From positions 1-46,536 of the forward strand of contig PAQG01000040.1 of assembly GCA_002709645.1 (NCBI GenBank): a DNA stretch of 46,536 nt, in the 5' to 3' direction. The stretch is from Acidimicrobiaceae bacterium. GTDB lineage: Bacteria; Actinomycetota; Acidimicrobiia; Acidimicrobiales; UBA8592. The notes under the pieces are model-generated. The model was given only the letters and a program-made list of their open reading frames with translations, was not told the DNA's origin and made no database searches. Positions 9,983 to 18,887 of the stretch are shown here, one piece after another (the stretch's first letter is position 1; every line of letters begins with the position of its first letter). Made by a program: the position numbers and the translations under genes.

Positions 9983-11767
9983 ATGAATACCCCTGCCACA
10001 AAGAAAGAAATTCCACAGGACAAACATCTTAGACGTGGCTTAGATCTCATAAAAAGATCATTTAAAATACGCCCCGCTTCCCACGGAATAGCAATAACAG
10101 GTGCATGCCTATTTTCAATATCGGCAGTAGCACTTACTCGTGTCCTTGGTTACGCGACAGATGAGATAATAATCCCAACCCTAGATCAAAATTCTTTGGA
10201 CCATAGGCAATTATGGATTGCATTTACACTCATTATCGTTGTTGGAATGTCCAGAGGACTAGGCGCTTTCCTTCGTCGGTATTTTCTCGCTGGAGCACGA
10301 TATGGGACTGAACTCGTATGGCGGCGCCAACTCTTCAATCAGTATCTTGATCTTCCAATGTCATTTCATAGGAAAAAATCACCAGGTGAACTCTTAGCCC
10401 ATGCGGATAATGACATGATGATCGCATCACTAGCATTAATGCCTTTGGCTTTCACAGTAGGGACATTCTTTTTATCAATAGTGGCCCTTATCAATCTTTT
10501 CTTAATCCATCCAGCAATTGCATGTATTGCTCTTATTTTGTTTCCGCTTCTCGCAGGAATGAACCAGGTGTATTCAAAACGTGTCATTACACCAGCATCC
10601 GATGTACAAGAAGCTGTTGGAAATACTTCGGCTCTTGTTCATGAAAGCTTTGATGGGATTCTCGTTGTGAAATCATTGGGTCGAAGCGAGCAAGAAGTAC
10701 AACGTCTCAGAGCGTCAGCCGATCAGATCCGAAACCACCGGATTAGCGTCGGTAGGCTTAGGGCAATATTTGAACCAGCGATTTATGCACTACCAAATTT
10801 TGGTGTTATTGGATTGCTCATGGTCGGCACATGGCTCATAGATAAGGAATCGCTTACGATAGGAGAGCTTGTTAGCGCAATTGCCTTATTCGGAATCCTT
10901 GCCTTCCCTATGCGAATAGCAGGAATCTTCTTCGAAGAGCTTCCTAGATCAGTTGTTGCTCTGGATAGAATTGATGAAATTCTCCAATTAGAAATCAACC
11001 AGAAAAAAAATACTGGAACAAACAAAATTAACGAAGCAGCAGTCAACCTAAAAATTGAAGGATTGGAAGCTCGATACGAAGATCAATTAATACTTGACAA
11101 TATCAATTTCACGATTACATCTGGAGAAATCGTGGCTCTTGTTGGCCCAACCGGAGTTGGCAAATCAACTATCGCCGACATGATAGGTGGATTACAGAAA
11201 CCATCTGCAGGTAAAGTTCTCCTTGATAATATTCCGTTGGAAGCCATAGATTCTCAACAGAGAAACAAAGTTCTCGCCATTGCTTTCCAAGAATCATTCC
11301 TATTCGCTGACACAGTTGAAGAAAATATCCTTCTGGGCAGGAATTTCAATAACGATGATGTGGCAGAAGCATTAGAAACAGCTCAAGCCGCAGATTTCGT
11401 TAACGAACTTCCAAATGGAATCAAAACAAGATTGGGTGAACGAGGCGTGACTCTCTCAGGTGGTCAACGCCAGCGAATAACACTTGCTAGAGCGTTAGTT
11501 GGGAAACCAAAAGTTATCTTTCTTGATGACTCAACCTCATCAGTGGATCCTGTCATTGAAAAGAGAATTCTTGACAACCTTAGGTCACATTCAGATATAA
11601 CCCTCCTCATCGTCGCCCACCGTTTATCAACGATCAAACTTGCTGATCGAATTATCTTTTTCAATGATGGAAAAATAGAGGGAACAGGTACTCATGAAGA
11701 ACTAATGAATATCCATTCATATTCAACCCTAGTTAAGGCGTACGAGACCAACGGAGAAATCCAATGA
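9983..11767 (+). CDS. ABC exporter half-transporter, degenerate-site subunit A
   Basis: 594 residues: a six-helix membrane domain (about 35-325) followed by a nucleotide-binding domain. Walker A is GPTGVGKS (388-395), the signature is canonical LSGGQ (491-495) and the H-loop His is 546. The Walker B segment VIFLDD puts Asp516 where the catalytic Glu belongs. This is the pattern of the degenerate-site subunit in heterodimeric exporters such as BmrCD and TM287/288. The next gene overlaps by ATGA and carries the complementary defects, so the two form one transporter. The substrate is unknown (lipid or drug are typical). A three-codon ORF (9971-9982) ends immediately before this ATG, and no clear Shine-Dalgarno is present. 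Confidence 0.92.
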   Translation: MNTPATKKEIPQDKHLRRGLDLIKRSFKIRPASHGIAITGACLFSISAVALTRVLGYATDEIIIPTLDQNSLDHRQLWIAFTLIIVVGMSRGLGAFLRRYFLAGARYGTELVWRRQLFNQYLDLPMSFHRKKSPGELLAHADNDMMIASLALMPLAFTVGTFFLSIVALINLFLIHPAIACIALILFPLLAGMNQVYSKRVITPASDVQEAVGNTSALVHESFDGILVVKSLGRSEQEVQRLRASADQIRNHRISVGRLRAIFEPAIYALPNFGVIGLLMVGTWLIDKESLTIGELVSAIALFGILAFPMRIAGIFFEELPRSVVALDRIDEILQLEINQKKNTGTNKINEAAVNLKIEGLEARYEDQLILDNINFTITSGEIVALVGPTGVGKSTIADMIGGLQKPSAGKVLLDNIPLEAIDSQQRNKVLAIAFQESFLFADTVEENILLGRNFNNDDVAEALETAQAADFVNELPNGIKTRLGERGVTLSGGQRQRITLARALVGKPKVIFLDDSTSSVDPVIEKRILDNLRSHSDITLLIVAHRLSTIKLADRIIFFNDGKIEGTGTHEELMNIHSYSTLVKAYETNGEIQ

Positions 11768-13614
11768 AACAAGAACGCCAGACAAGAAGAGCAACCAGAG
11801 GAGAAGTAGGACAAGTCATTCCGGCAATATCACAATTGAATGATGGGAGCGAGGATAATAGAACCGGTGCACTCACCGTTCTTCGTCGAGGACTTAGTGT
11901 CAGTCCAGAATTACGTTCCGGAGCAACGATAACGGTAATGATGGCGCTTATTGTCGCAGTTGGTTCACTAGCTATCCCGATTCTTATCCAACAGATTCTT
12001 GATCAAGGACTCAATACTGAAACGGGTTTACGAACAGGATTCATCTATACCTCATGCGCAATCGCTCTCGGAATAATTACTTTCGTTATCTTTGCCCAAA
12101 GAGCTACTTATAACCGGCTTGTCAAAGTTGCTGAGACAACAATCCTTGAACTTCGAATTAGAGTCTTCCATCATTTACAAAAACTGAGTTTGGCTGATCA
12201 TCAAGAAGCTCGAAAGGGAATCCTTACAGCAAGAGTGACAAGCGACATTGAAACCCTATCTCAATTCGCCCAATGGGGAGCGATTGCATGGATAGTAGAT
12301 TCAGTGATCATCATTGGAACATTACTGGTTATGGCTATCTATAGTTGGCAACTAACAATTGTTGTTATTGCTATTTACATTCCAATCATTCCGATCTTGA
12401 AAGCGATTCAAAGACAACAATTTCTTAAATATAGAGATGTAAGAGAAGCAGTATCAGAGACTCTAGGACAAGCATCTGAAGCTGTTACTGCAGCCCCAGT
12501 TATCCGTTCCTACGGCTACGAAGATTCTGTTCGAGAAAAATTAGAAAAAGCGAATCAATCTCAATACAAACGCCAGATTAAAGCACATAAGTTCTTTGCG
12601 CTACTTGCTCCAGTTATGGACATATTCAGTGCTATGGCAATTGCCGGAGTAATCGTTGCCGGCTCATATATTGGCCCAGATATAGGGCTTACATCAGGTG
12701 AAATGATTGCATTCGTCTTTCTAACAACTATTCTCATCGCTCCCATCTGGGAATTAGGAGAAGTCTTAGACCAGACACAAACAGCACTTGCAGGGTGGTG
12801 GAAAATACTCTCAGTTCTTGATGTCCCAGTTGAAGTAGTAGAACCCGGGATAGGAAAAAAATTAGCTGAAGGACCACTTGAAATCCGAGTTGACCAACTA
12901 AATTTCCACTACCGAACTGGCGGGACAGTTCTCCATGACATAAGTATTGACATCCCAGCTGGAGAAAATATAGCCGTCGTCGGAGAAACTGGATCAGGGA
13001 AAACTACATTTGTGAAACTACTCGCTCGATTAGCGGACCCGATAGCGGGGAGCATACTAATTAATGGAATTCCCTTAAAAGAGATAGATACCGCCACTCG
13101 ACATGACTCCATACAAATCGTTCCACAGGATGGGTTTCTATTTGATCAAACGATCTGCGAGAATGTTCTATTTGCTAAACCAGAGTTAAATGAAAAAGAT
13201 GTTCTACAAGCGTTTGAATCATTAGGGCTTCGCTGGTGGTTACAAAAACTTCCCAATGGAATTTACACTGAAACAGGCCCCAGAGGAGAACGTCTTTCAG
13301 TAGGAGAAAGGCAACTCGTAGCACTAGCCCGCGCTCAACTAGCTAACCCAGGACTGCTGATTTTAGATGAAGCAACAAGTGCAGTAGATCCTGAGACAGA
13401 AGTCGCACTTGTTTCAGCTCTAGATCAACTCTCACAAGGAAGAACAACAATTTCTGTCGCGCATCGCTTGAGCACAGCTGAACGAGCTGATTCAATTATT
13501 GTTTTTGATAAAGGACACATTGTTGAAACAGGTAACCATGAATCACTCCGTAAACAAAATGGTATTTATGCAGGCTTACATGAGAGTTGGATAGGTAATA
13601 CAAGGATCAAATAA
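11764..13614 (+). CDS. ABC exporter half-transporter, catalytic subunit B
   Basis: 616 residues: a cytoplasmic N-terminal extension of about 50 residues, a six-helix membrane domain (about 55-345) and a nucleotide-binding domain. Walker A is GETGSGKT (407-414), Walker B is LLILDEA with the proper catalytic Glu536, and H567 is the H-loop His. The signature is altered to LSVGE (511-515). In a heterodimer with the upstream subunit, one composite ATP site (this Walker B plus the partner's LSGGQ) is canonical. The other (partner Asp516 plus this LSVGE) is degenerate. The start overlaps the partner's stop by four bases, which indicates cotranslation. Confidence 0.93.
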   Translation: MKQERQTRRATRGEVGQVIPAISQLNDGSEDNRTGALTVLRRGLSVSPELRSGATITVMMALIVAVGSLAIPILIQQILDQGLNTETGLRTGFIYTSCAIALGIITFVIFAQRATYNRLVKVAETTILELRIRVFHHLQKLSLADHQEARKGILTARVTSDIETLSQFAQWGAIAWIVDSVIIIGTLLVMAIYSWQLTIVVIAIYIPIIPILKAIQRQQFLKYRDVREAVSETLGQASEAVTAAPVIRSYGYEDSVREKLEKANQSQYKRQIKAHKFFALLAPVMDIFSAMAIAGVIVAGSYIGPDIGLTSGEMIAFVFLTTILIAPIWELGEVLDQTQTALAGWWKILSVLDVPVEVVEPGIGKKLAEGPLEIRVDQLNFHYRTGGTVLHDISIDIPAGENIAVVGETGSGKTTFVKLLARLADPIAGSILINGIPLKEIDTATRHDSIQIVPQDGFLFDQTICENVLFAKPELNEKDVLQAFESLGLRWWLQKLPNGIYTETGPRGERLSVGERQLVALARAQLANPGLLILDEATSAVDPETEVALVSALDQLSQGRTTISVAHRLSTAERADSIIVFDKGHIVETGNHESLRKQNGIYAGLHESWIGNTRIK

Positions 13615-13696
13615 AAAAATTTGATCAACTCCATGGATGATTAGCCACTAGGTACCATCTGTTCGCTAACCTCAGCGTGAAGGCGAGGAGACTCAA

Positions 13697-14686
13697 ATGA
13701 GTAAAAAACCGGTAAATGTAACTATCACTGGCGCTGCAGGGCAAATTGGATACGCCCTATTATTCCGAATTGCCAGTGGGCAAATGCTTGGAGCTGACCA
13801 ACCAGTGACTCTCAGACTATTAGAAATCACCCCCGCCCTCGGCGCGCTTGATGGAGTACATATGGAACTTGATGATTGCGCATTCCCGCTCCTTGAAGGT
13901 GTCGTCAAAACAGATGATGCAAATATCGCATTCGAAGGAAGCGATTACGCACTTCTTGTAGGAGCTATGCCACGAAAAGATGGGATGGAGAGAGCAGATC
14001 TTCTTGAAGCCAACGGTGGGATCTTTGGTCCTCAAGGCCAAGCAATGGCAGAACATGCCAATCCCAATATCAAAGTTCTGGTAGTGGGAAACCCAGCAAA
14101 TACAAATGCATTAATCGCCCAATCAGCAGGAACCGGTCTTAACCCCAGAAATTTCACCGCTATGACACGACTTGATCACAACAGAGCAAAAAGCCAAGTA
14201 GCTTCTAAGCTTGGAGTTTCTATTGACCAAGTAAAGAAAATGACAATTTGGGGAAATCATTCCGCTACCCAATATCCAGATCTTTTCAATTGCGAAGTCA
14301 ACGGTGCTTCCGCAGCCGAAACAATAAATGATCAACAATGGTTAGAGGAGAACTTTATCCCAACTGTTCAGCAACGTGGAGCTGCAATTATTAAAGCAAG
14401 AGGAGCCTCTTCTGCTGCTTCTGCAGCCAATGCTGCCATTGACCATATGAGAGATTGGGAACTTGGAACCCCAGACGGTGATTGGGTCTCAATGGCAGTT
14501 CCATCCGATGGAAGCTATGAAATTCCCGAAGGAATCATTTCATCGTTTCCCGTAACATGTGCCAATGGTGATTATTCAATCGTTCAAGGACTCAACCTTG
14601 GAGATTTTAGTAGAGAACGAATAAATACTTCTGCAGAAGAACTCGTTACAGAAAGAAATACAGTTACCGAATTAGGTTTGATTTAA
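13697..14686 (+). CDS. mdh: Malate dehydrogenase (NAD-dependent, type 2)
   Basis: 329 residues. It interconverts malate and oxaloacetate in the TCA cycle. The Rossmann motif is [18 protein letters not shown] at the N-terminus. The substrate loop [15 protein letters not shown] carries the two arginines, [11 protein letters not shown] the catalytic Asp and a further Arg, and [12 protein letters not shown] the catalytic His. The insertions fit the cytosolic-like/actinobacterial group rather than the E. coli group. A strong GAGGAG precedes the ATG. It ends the plus-strand metabolic block and faces the minus-strand SCP2 gene. Confidence 0.96.
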   Translation: MSKKPVNVTITGAAGQIGYALLFRIASGQMLGADQPVTLRLLEITPALGALDGVHMELDDCAFPLLEGVVKTDDANIAFEGSDYALLVGAMPRKDGMERADLLEANGGIFGPQGQAMAEHANPNIKVLVVGNPANTNALIAQSAGTGLNPRNFTAMTRLDHNRAKSQVASKLGVSIDQVKKMTIWGNHSATQYPDLFNCEVNGASAAETINDQQWLEENFIPTVQQRGAAIIKARGASSAASAANAAIDHMRDWELGTPDGDWVSMAVPSDGSYEIPEGIISSFPVTCANGDYSIVQGLNLGDFSRERINTSAEELVTERNTVTELGLI

Positions 14687-14704
14687 GGTATATGAAATTC
14701 CGAA

Positions 14705-15046
14705 TCAGCTAATTTCGGAAAGAACCTCTATAAGCCTTTCGGCATCTCCTTCAAATTTGAGAAAGCCCTTCAAAAAAGCCTCCTCAGTTGTAATTTCCCC
14801 AGAACTAATAGATCCAGCAATAGAACTGTTAAGGGAAAAAGTAGCATCAGGACAGTCTGATTGGCCATAATCAACATGCACCTGACCACCATCTAACTTG
14901 AAAAAAAATAGTTGGCTATTGTCAGGACCATCATGGACGACATATTGGACCGTTAATTGCACATCAGTTTTACCAGAAAGACTATGACTTAAATTTTTTT
15001 GTAATTTTTCTACTAGGTCATTGTCAAAAAATGCCATATCAAACAT
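14705..15046 (-). CDS. SCP2-like sterol/lipid-binding domain protein
   Basis: 113 residues resembling a stand-alone SCP2 domain: a hydrophobic beta-sheet core (VQLTVQYVV, LFFFKLDGGQVHVDYG), then DATFSLNSSIAGSISSGEITTEEAFLKG and the closing helix FEGDAERLIEVLSE. Such domains bind lipids or acyl-CoA in a hydrophobic tunnel. The start could be ATG 15046, overlapping the upstream stop by eight bases, or ATG 15037. AAGG lies just upstream and fits the second spacing slightly better. Last gene of the DUF368-lipid kinase operon, which suggests a lipid ligand (inference). Confidence 0.7.
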   Translation of the reverse strand: MFDMAFFDNDLVEKLQKNLSHSLSGKTDVQLTVQYVVHDGPDNSQLFFFKLDGGQVHVDYGQSDCPDATFSLNSSIAGSISSGEITTEEAFLKGFLKFEGDAERLIEVLSEIS

Positions 15047-15911
15047 TACCTTCTATACCAGCGAGATAAATTGCCCCCGAGATTAATTCCACAACAGCGG
15101 GAGAAGAACCAATCAATTCACCATCAGCCCACAATTCCAAATCACTAGAAATAATCTGAATATACTTACCTTCCATCCCTAGTACTTTTGGGTGATCCAT
15201 ATGTGAACCATTAAAAACTCTCCGGAAGAACCACAGTAAAGAAAGGCGGCTGATCTTCGAAACAAATGTCAAATGAGCTACACCATCAAATGGGTTGGCG
15301 GCCGGAGCGATCTTCATCCCGCCACCAAAATCACTTGTATTTGCGATATTGGAAAGACATAAATCCATTTGATGACGAACTCCATCAATCTCAAACTCAA
15401 CTAACCGACTCTTCAAAGAAGGTAATTCCCCGAGAGTAGCCAAGGTGTACCTACTTGGCCCCTTCGGCCATTTCATTGCTTCTGCACGCGTATTAACATC
15501 GCCAGAGAAACCAAAAGTTAAAACCGAAGCAACCCATCGATTATCAACACGAAGCAAATCAATCAACTGACCCTCTCCAAGGGCAGCCTCAACCGCATTT
15601 CCTATATCTGATGGGATGCCCAATGCTCTACAGAAATCATTTCCCGTGCCGATTGGGATTACTCCCAGAATCGTTTCTGATTGGGCAACGGCTTGTATGG
15701 CAGAGTGAACCATCCCATCACCCCCAGCGACTATTAACCTTTCTAAACCTTCATTAACCAGATTTCTAACATTTCTTTCAACTTCTACGAGTGTCGCACC
15801 TTCAACAAGTGTGACGTCCACACCACGATCACGAAATGCTTTGAGGATTGCTCCAGTCTGCTCACGCCCTTTCCCTTTCCTTGCAAAAGAGTTAACCAAT
15901 AGATGCACCAT
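15039..15911 (-). CDS. Diacylglycerol kinase-like lipid kinase
   Basis: 290 residues of the DAGK/YegS/BmrU family; soluble or peripheral, it phosphorylates diacylglycerol or a related lipid with ATP. The nucleotide loop GGDG is at 63-66, and the family signature IPIGTGNDFCRALG is at 86-99. The beta-sandwich C-terminal half ends with ELWADGE and a predicted lipid-binding face. Its ATG overlaps the stop of the DUF368 gene by one base (TAATG). It likely recycles diacylglycerol to phosphatidate. Exact lipid specificity cannot be read from the sequence. Confidence 0.88.
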   Translation of the reverse strand: MVHLLVNSFARKGKGREQTGAILKAFRDRGVDVTLVEGATLVEVERNVRNLVNEGLERLIVAGGDGMVHSAIQAVAQSETILGVIPIGTGNDFCRALGIPSDIGNAVEAALGEGQLIDLLRVDNRWVASVLTFGFSGDVNTRAEAMKWPKGPSRYTLATLGELPSLKSRLVEFEIDGVRHQMDLCLSNIANTSDFGGGMKIAPAANPFDGVAHLTFVSKISRLSLLWFFRRVFNGSHMDHPKVLGMEGKYIQIISSDLELWADGELIGSSPAVVELISGAIYLAGIEGNV

Positions 15912-16840
15912 TACTGTTTCCGTTCAATTTTCAAAATAGTAATCACAATAAGGAATCCGGCGACCCCATAAACAGTTGGCCACAAGAAGTCACTGAAAGA
16001 ACCTGGCCAAGCAAGAACGGACCCTTCAATGATTTCATTTTCTTTATCGCTTACGACACCGACACCATTAGGCCATGGCCAAATAACTCGTAAGCTACCA
16101 ATCATTAATCCGATAAGAAAAACAAGAAGAGTATCTCGAAACCTTTTCAGAAGCCAGTTCAAGATTCGTGCTGAAAAACCTAAAGATAATGTAGCCCCAA
16201 AGCCAAAAACCATAAGCTCAAGCATGTATCGGTTATTTATTGTCTCAATTAAAGAACCATACATTCCCACCATTAGTAACAAGAAAGATCCTGAAACACC
16301 GGGAAGAACCATCGCGCAGATAGCGATTGCTCCCGAAACAAAGAAAACAAGAAGGTTCGGGTTTTCAATTGGGCCAGCGCGTAAGCCAAGCAGTGCAAAA
16401 GCTACTATTGCCGTGCATGCAATCCAAAGAAGAAATGACACTTTCCACGAATCAATCATTGAAAAAGCCGCAACGATAGAGGCCGCAACAAGTCCAAAGA
16501 AAAATCCAGCTGTTGACCGCGGATATTCTTCTAAAAGCATCTCAATAACTTGAGCAAGGCTAACGAAAGATACGAATATGCCCAAAAATAACGGTGCTAA
16601 GAAACCCCATTCAATTTTGGATAACTCTTCTTTGGCCCCAACAAAATCACGTTTCAGAAAAGAAACGACTGCATCGCTACAGACATGAACGTTTCTAATC
16701 AACCGTTCATAAATACCCAACAATAAAGCAATGGTGCCCCCAGAAACTCCAGGTACTACATCCGCTGCACCCATAAAAACACCACGCATTATTTGATGAA
16801 CAGAGTTCCTAAACTTCGAATTTGTAAAACGGAGTTTCAT
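15911..16840 (-). CDS. DUF368 polyprenyl-phosphate transporter (PopT family)
   Basis: 309 residues, about eight membrane helices. It carries both halves of the family's inverted repeat motif: GAADVVPGVSGGTIALLLG near residue 25 and VLPGVSGSFLLLMVGMYG in the middle. DUF368 proteins were recently shown in other bacteria to return undecaprenyl phosphate across the membrane for cell-wall synthesis. That function is transferred from the family. First gene of a minus-strand operon with a lipid kinase and an SCP2-like protein. It is divergent from the P450 gene with 135 bases between them. No Shine-Dalgarno is obvious before the ATG at 16840, and an internal Met before GVFMGAADVV is an alternative. 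Confidence 0.9.
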   Translation of the reverse strand: MKLRFTNSKFRNSVHQIMRGVFMGAADVVPGVSGGTIALLLGIYERLIRNVHVCSDAVVSFLKRDFVGAKEELSKIEWGFLAPLFLGIFVSFVSLAQVIEMLLEEYPRSTAGFFFGLVAASIVAAFSMIDSWKVSFLLWIACTAIVAFALLGLRAGPIENPNLLVFFVSGAIAICAMVLPGVSGSFLLLMVGMYGSLIETINNRYMLELMVFGFGATLSLGFSARILNWLLKRFRDTLLVFLIGLMIGSLRVIWPWPNGVGVVSDKENEIIEGSVLAWPGSFSDFLWPTVYGVAGFLIVITILKIERKQ

Positions 16841-16975
16841 TCACTGAATCATAGGGGCGATATGCAATAACGTAGAACAACATCCAATCTCTTTACCAAT
16901 AAACAGTAGGTGACAGGAATTTCGATAGAAATTAATGTTCCTGCAAACCTTTCGGTATCGTCATAATAGAGCGAT

Positions 16976-18232
16976 ATGGAAATAGAGAACCAAAGTAACG
17001 GTGATGAGTATCTACTAAACCTTTTCCTGACCGAAGAGGGGATAGCTAACCCTGCTATCTGGTATAAACGCCTTCGGGATGAAGCACCCATTTTCTTAAG
17101 TTCGTCCGGCTCTATTTTTCTCTCAAGATATGAGGATTGCCGAACGGTTTTTAGAGATAACCGACTTGGCAAAGACAATCGAGAGGGACCTGGCGGCTCA
17201 GCCCTACCAAGAGATGAATCTGACGAAGTTAAGGCATATAGGAAAGAAATCAGCGAAAACAGAGGAGACTCATCCCCGTCAATGTTGTTTCTCAACCCAC
17301 CAGACCATACGAGGCTCAGAGGTCTTGTAAGCAGAGCATTTACCCCTAAGCGAGTCGAATCTATGCGAGACAGCATTACGAAACTCACAGAAGATTGCCT
17401 TGATAATCTTGCTGAAAAAGGCGGTGGAGACGCAATGGAAATACTAGGTTTTCTCCCCGTGAATGTAATCGGCGAACTCGTTGGAGTTCCTCGATCAGAC
17501 TGGGACTACTTCCGCCCATTGGTCACAGCAGGGGTTGCGTCGTTAGAAGCAGCACCTTCGTTAGATGAACTCAAAGCATCAACTGCTGCTTTCACAGAAA
17601 TGGGTGAATATTTTTCACAACTTTTAAACGAACGGAAGAAAAAACCACGTGATGACCTTATGTCGGCACTCATCGCAGTTGAGGAAAGTGGAGATCGGAT
17701 AACTGAACCAGAAGTTGTCAGCACTATTATTCTCCTTTTTGCTGCAGGAATGGAAACAACACAGAACCTGATTGGAAATGGACTTGGGGCATTGTTCGAT
17801 AATCCAGATCAAATGGAGTTCCTATGGAACGATGCAAACCTTGTCGAGACAGCAATTGAAGAGATGCTCCGTTTTGATAGTCCCGTCCAACTTGATGGGA
17901 GAACAGCGCTTGAAGATGCTGAAATTGCTGGGATTCCTCTACCGAAAGGAAGCAACATTGTCACTTTGATCGGTGCTGCAAACCGTGACCCGGACCGATT
18001 TAAACAACCAGATGATTTTCTTATAAAACGTAACGAAGGACCTCCGTTAAGTTTCGCTTCAGGTATCCACTATTGCCTCGGGGCAAATTTAGCAAGGACT
18101 GAAGGGGAGGAAATGTTTGCTGGTTTGATCCGTCGTTTCAAAAAAATTGAACAAGCCGGTGAATTAAAACAACGAGGAAGACTTACATTACGAGGATATG
18201 AAACTGTTCCGGTTACTGTCACGGCACGATGA
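16976..18232 (+). CDS. Cytochrome P450
   Basis: 418-residue soluble bacterial P450 monooxygenase. The haem-binding loop FASGIHYCLG puts the thiolate Cys at 367. The K-helix E-x-x-R is E296/R299. The oxygen-activation motif of the I-helix reads AGMETT (257-262), with Glu in the usual acidic position. LNPPDHTRLRGLVSRAF (106-122) is the family C-helix block. No ferredoxin or reductase gene is adjacent, so electrons must come from elsewhere. Its stop overlaps the methyltransferase start (ATGA). The substrate is unknown; terpenoids, fatty acids or aromatics are common for this group. Confidence 0.94.
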   Translation: MEIENQSNGDEYLLNLFLTEEGIANPAIWYKRLRDEAPIFLSSSGSIFLSRYEDCRTVFRDNRLGKDNREGPGGSALPRDESDEVKAYRKEISENRGDSSPSMLFLNPPDHTRLRGLVSRAFTPKRVESMRDSITKLTEDCLDNLAEKGGGDAMEILGFLPVNVIGELVGVPRSDWDYFRPLVTAGVASLEAAPSLDELKASTAAFTEMGEYFSQLLNERKKKPRDDLMSALIAVEESGDRITEPEVVSTIILLFAAGMETTQNLIGNGLGALFDNPDQMEFLWNDANLVETAIEEMLRFDSPVQLDGRTALEDAEIAGIPLPKGSNIVTLIGAANRDPDRFKQPDDFLIKRNEGPPLSFASGIHYCLGANLARTEGEEMFAGLIRRFKKIEQAGELKQRGRLTLRGYETVPVTVTAR

Positions 18233-18804
18233 ATGACCCTCAAAAACACTGGGATGAGAAGTATCAAAAAAATCCTAAACTCAATCCATATTCGGAATTT
18301 CTTCCAATGGTTGAGAAATATTTACCTAGCTCAGGAGATTGCGTAGATATTGCTGGTGGGAATGGCCGTAACGCTCTTTGGTTCGCAGAAAAAAATTTCA
18401 CTACTTCCCTAATTGACATAAGCGGGGTAGCTCTTGATCAGGCAAGAGAAGCATCTCATTCCATAGGGGTTGAGCTTGAATGTATTCAAAGAGACGTTGA
18501 GAGGAATTCATTACCATTAGAACGGAAATGGGATATTGCACTCATCACATTTTTTCTTGACCGTGATCTAATTATGCAAATACCGAAGTTCTTAAATGAG
18601 TCAGGGATTTTCCTATTTGCTCATCCAACTAAGAAAAATCTTGAGCGACATGAAAACCCTTCATCTCGGTTTCTACTTGAGGACTCCGAAATTTTTGACT
18701 TAGCCGAAAATTTAGATCTAATGAAAACAGAATATATTGATGAAGGATGGAGAGCTTCAGGAAAACATGAGGCGTGGATGGTCTGTAAGAAATTACCAGA
18801 ATAA
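18229..18804 (+). CDS. Class I SAM-dependent methyltransferase (TehB-like)
   Basis: 191 residues. Motif I (VDIAGGNGRNALWFA, 39-53) binds S-adenosylmethionine. An acidic residue ending strand 2 (LIDISGVALDQAR) and the motif IV region (WDIALITFFLDRDL) follow. Overall size and the GxGRNALWFA form resemble TehB and thiopurine methyltransferase-like small-molecule enzymes. Translationally coupled to the P450 by a four-base overlap, so it may modify the same compound or detoxify a product (inference). Confidence 0.83.
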   Translation: MNDPQKHWDEKYQKNPKLNPYSEFLPMVEKYLPSSGDCVDIAGGNGRNALWFAEKNFTTSLIDISGVALDQAREASHSIGVELECIQRDVERNSLPLERKWDIALITFFLDRDLIMQIPKFLNESGIFLFAHPTKKNLERHENPSSRFLLEDSEIFDLAENLDLMKTEYIDEGWRASGKHEAWMVCKKLPE

Positions 18805-18887
18805 TTTTTTTAACTATCTGTATCTGCTTAACAGTTTGACTAGACGTATGATTAACTTAAATTTTGTTTATCAATAGGAGAGTTAAC

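Noticed and set aside
14698-14720. Inverted repeat TTCCGAA ... TTCGGAA after mdh
   Set aside because: Seven-base stem with a nine-base loop and no T tract; it overlaps the end of the SCP2 gene. Too weak to call a terminator.
16849-17388. 179-codon minus-strand frame over the P450 start
   Set aside because: It covers the P450 N-terminus and the divergent promoter region; no motifs and no ribosome-binding site.
18836-18862. TTGACT ... TTAAAT upstream of the dienelactone hydrolase
   Set aside because: Promoter-like hexamers, but the spacer is only 15 bases; left uncalled.
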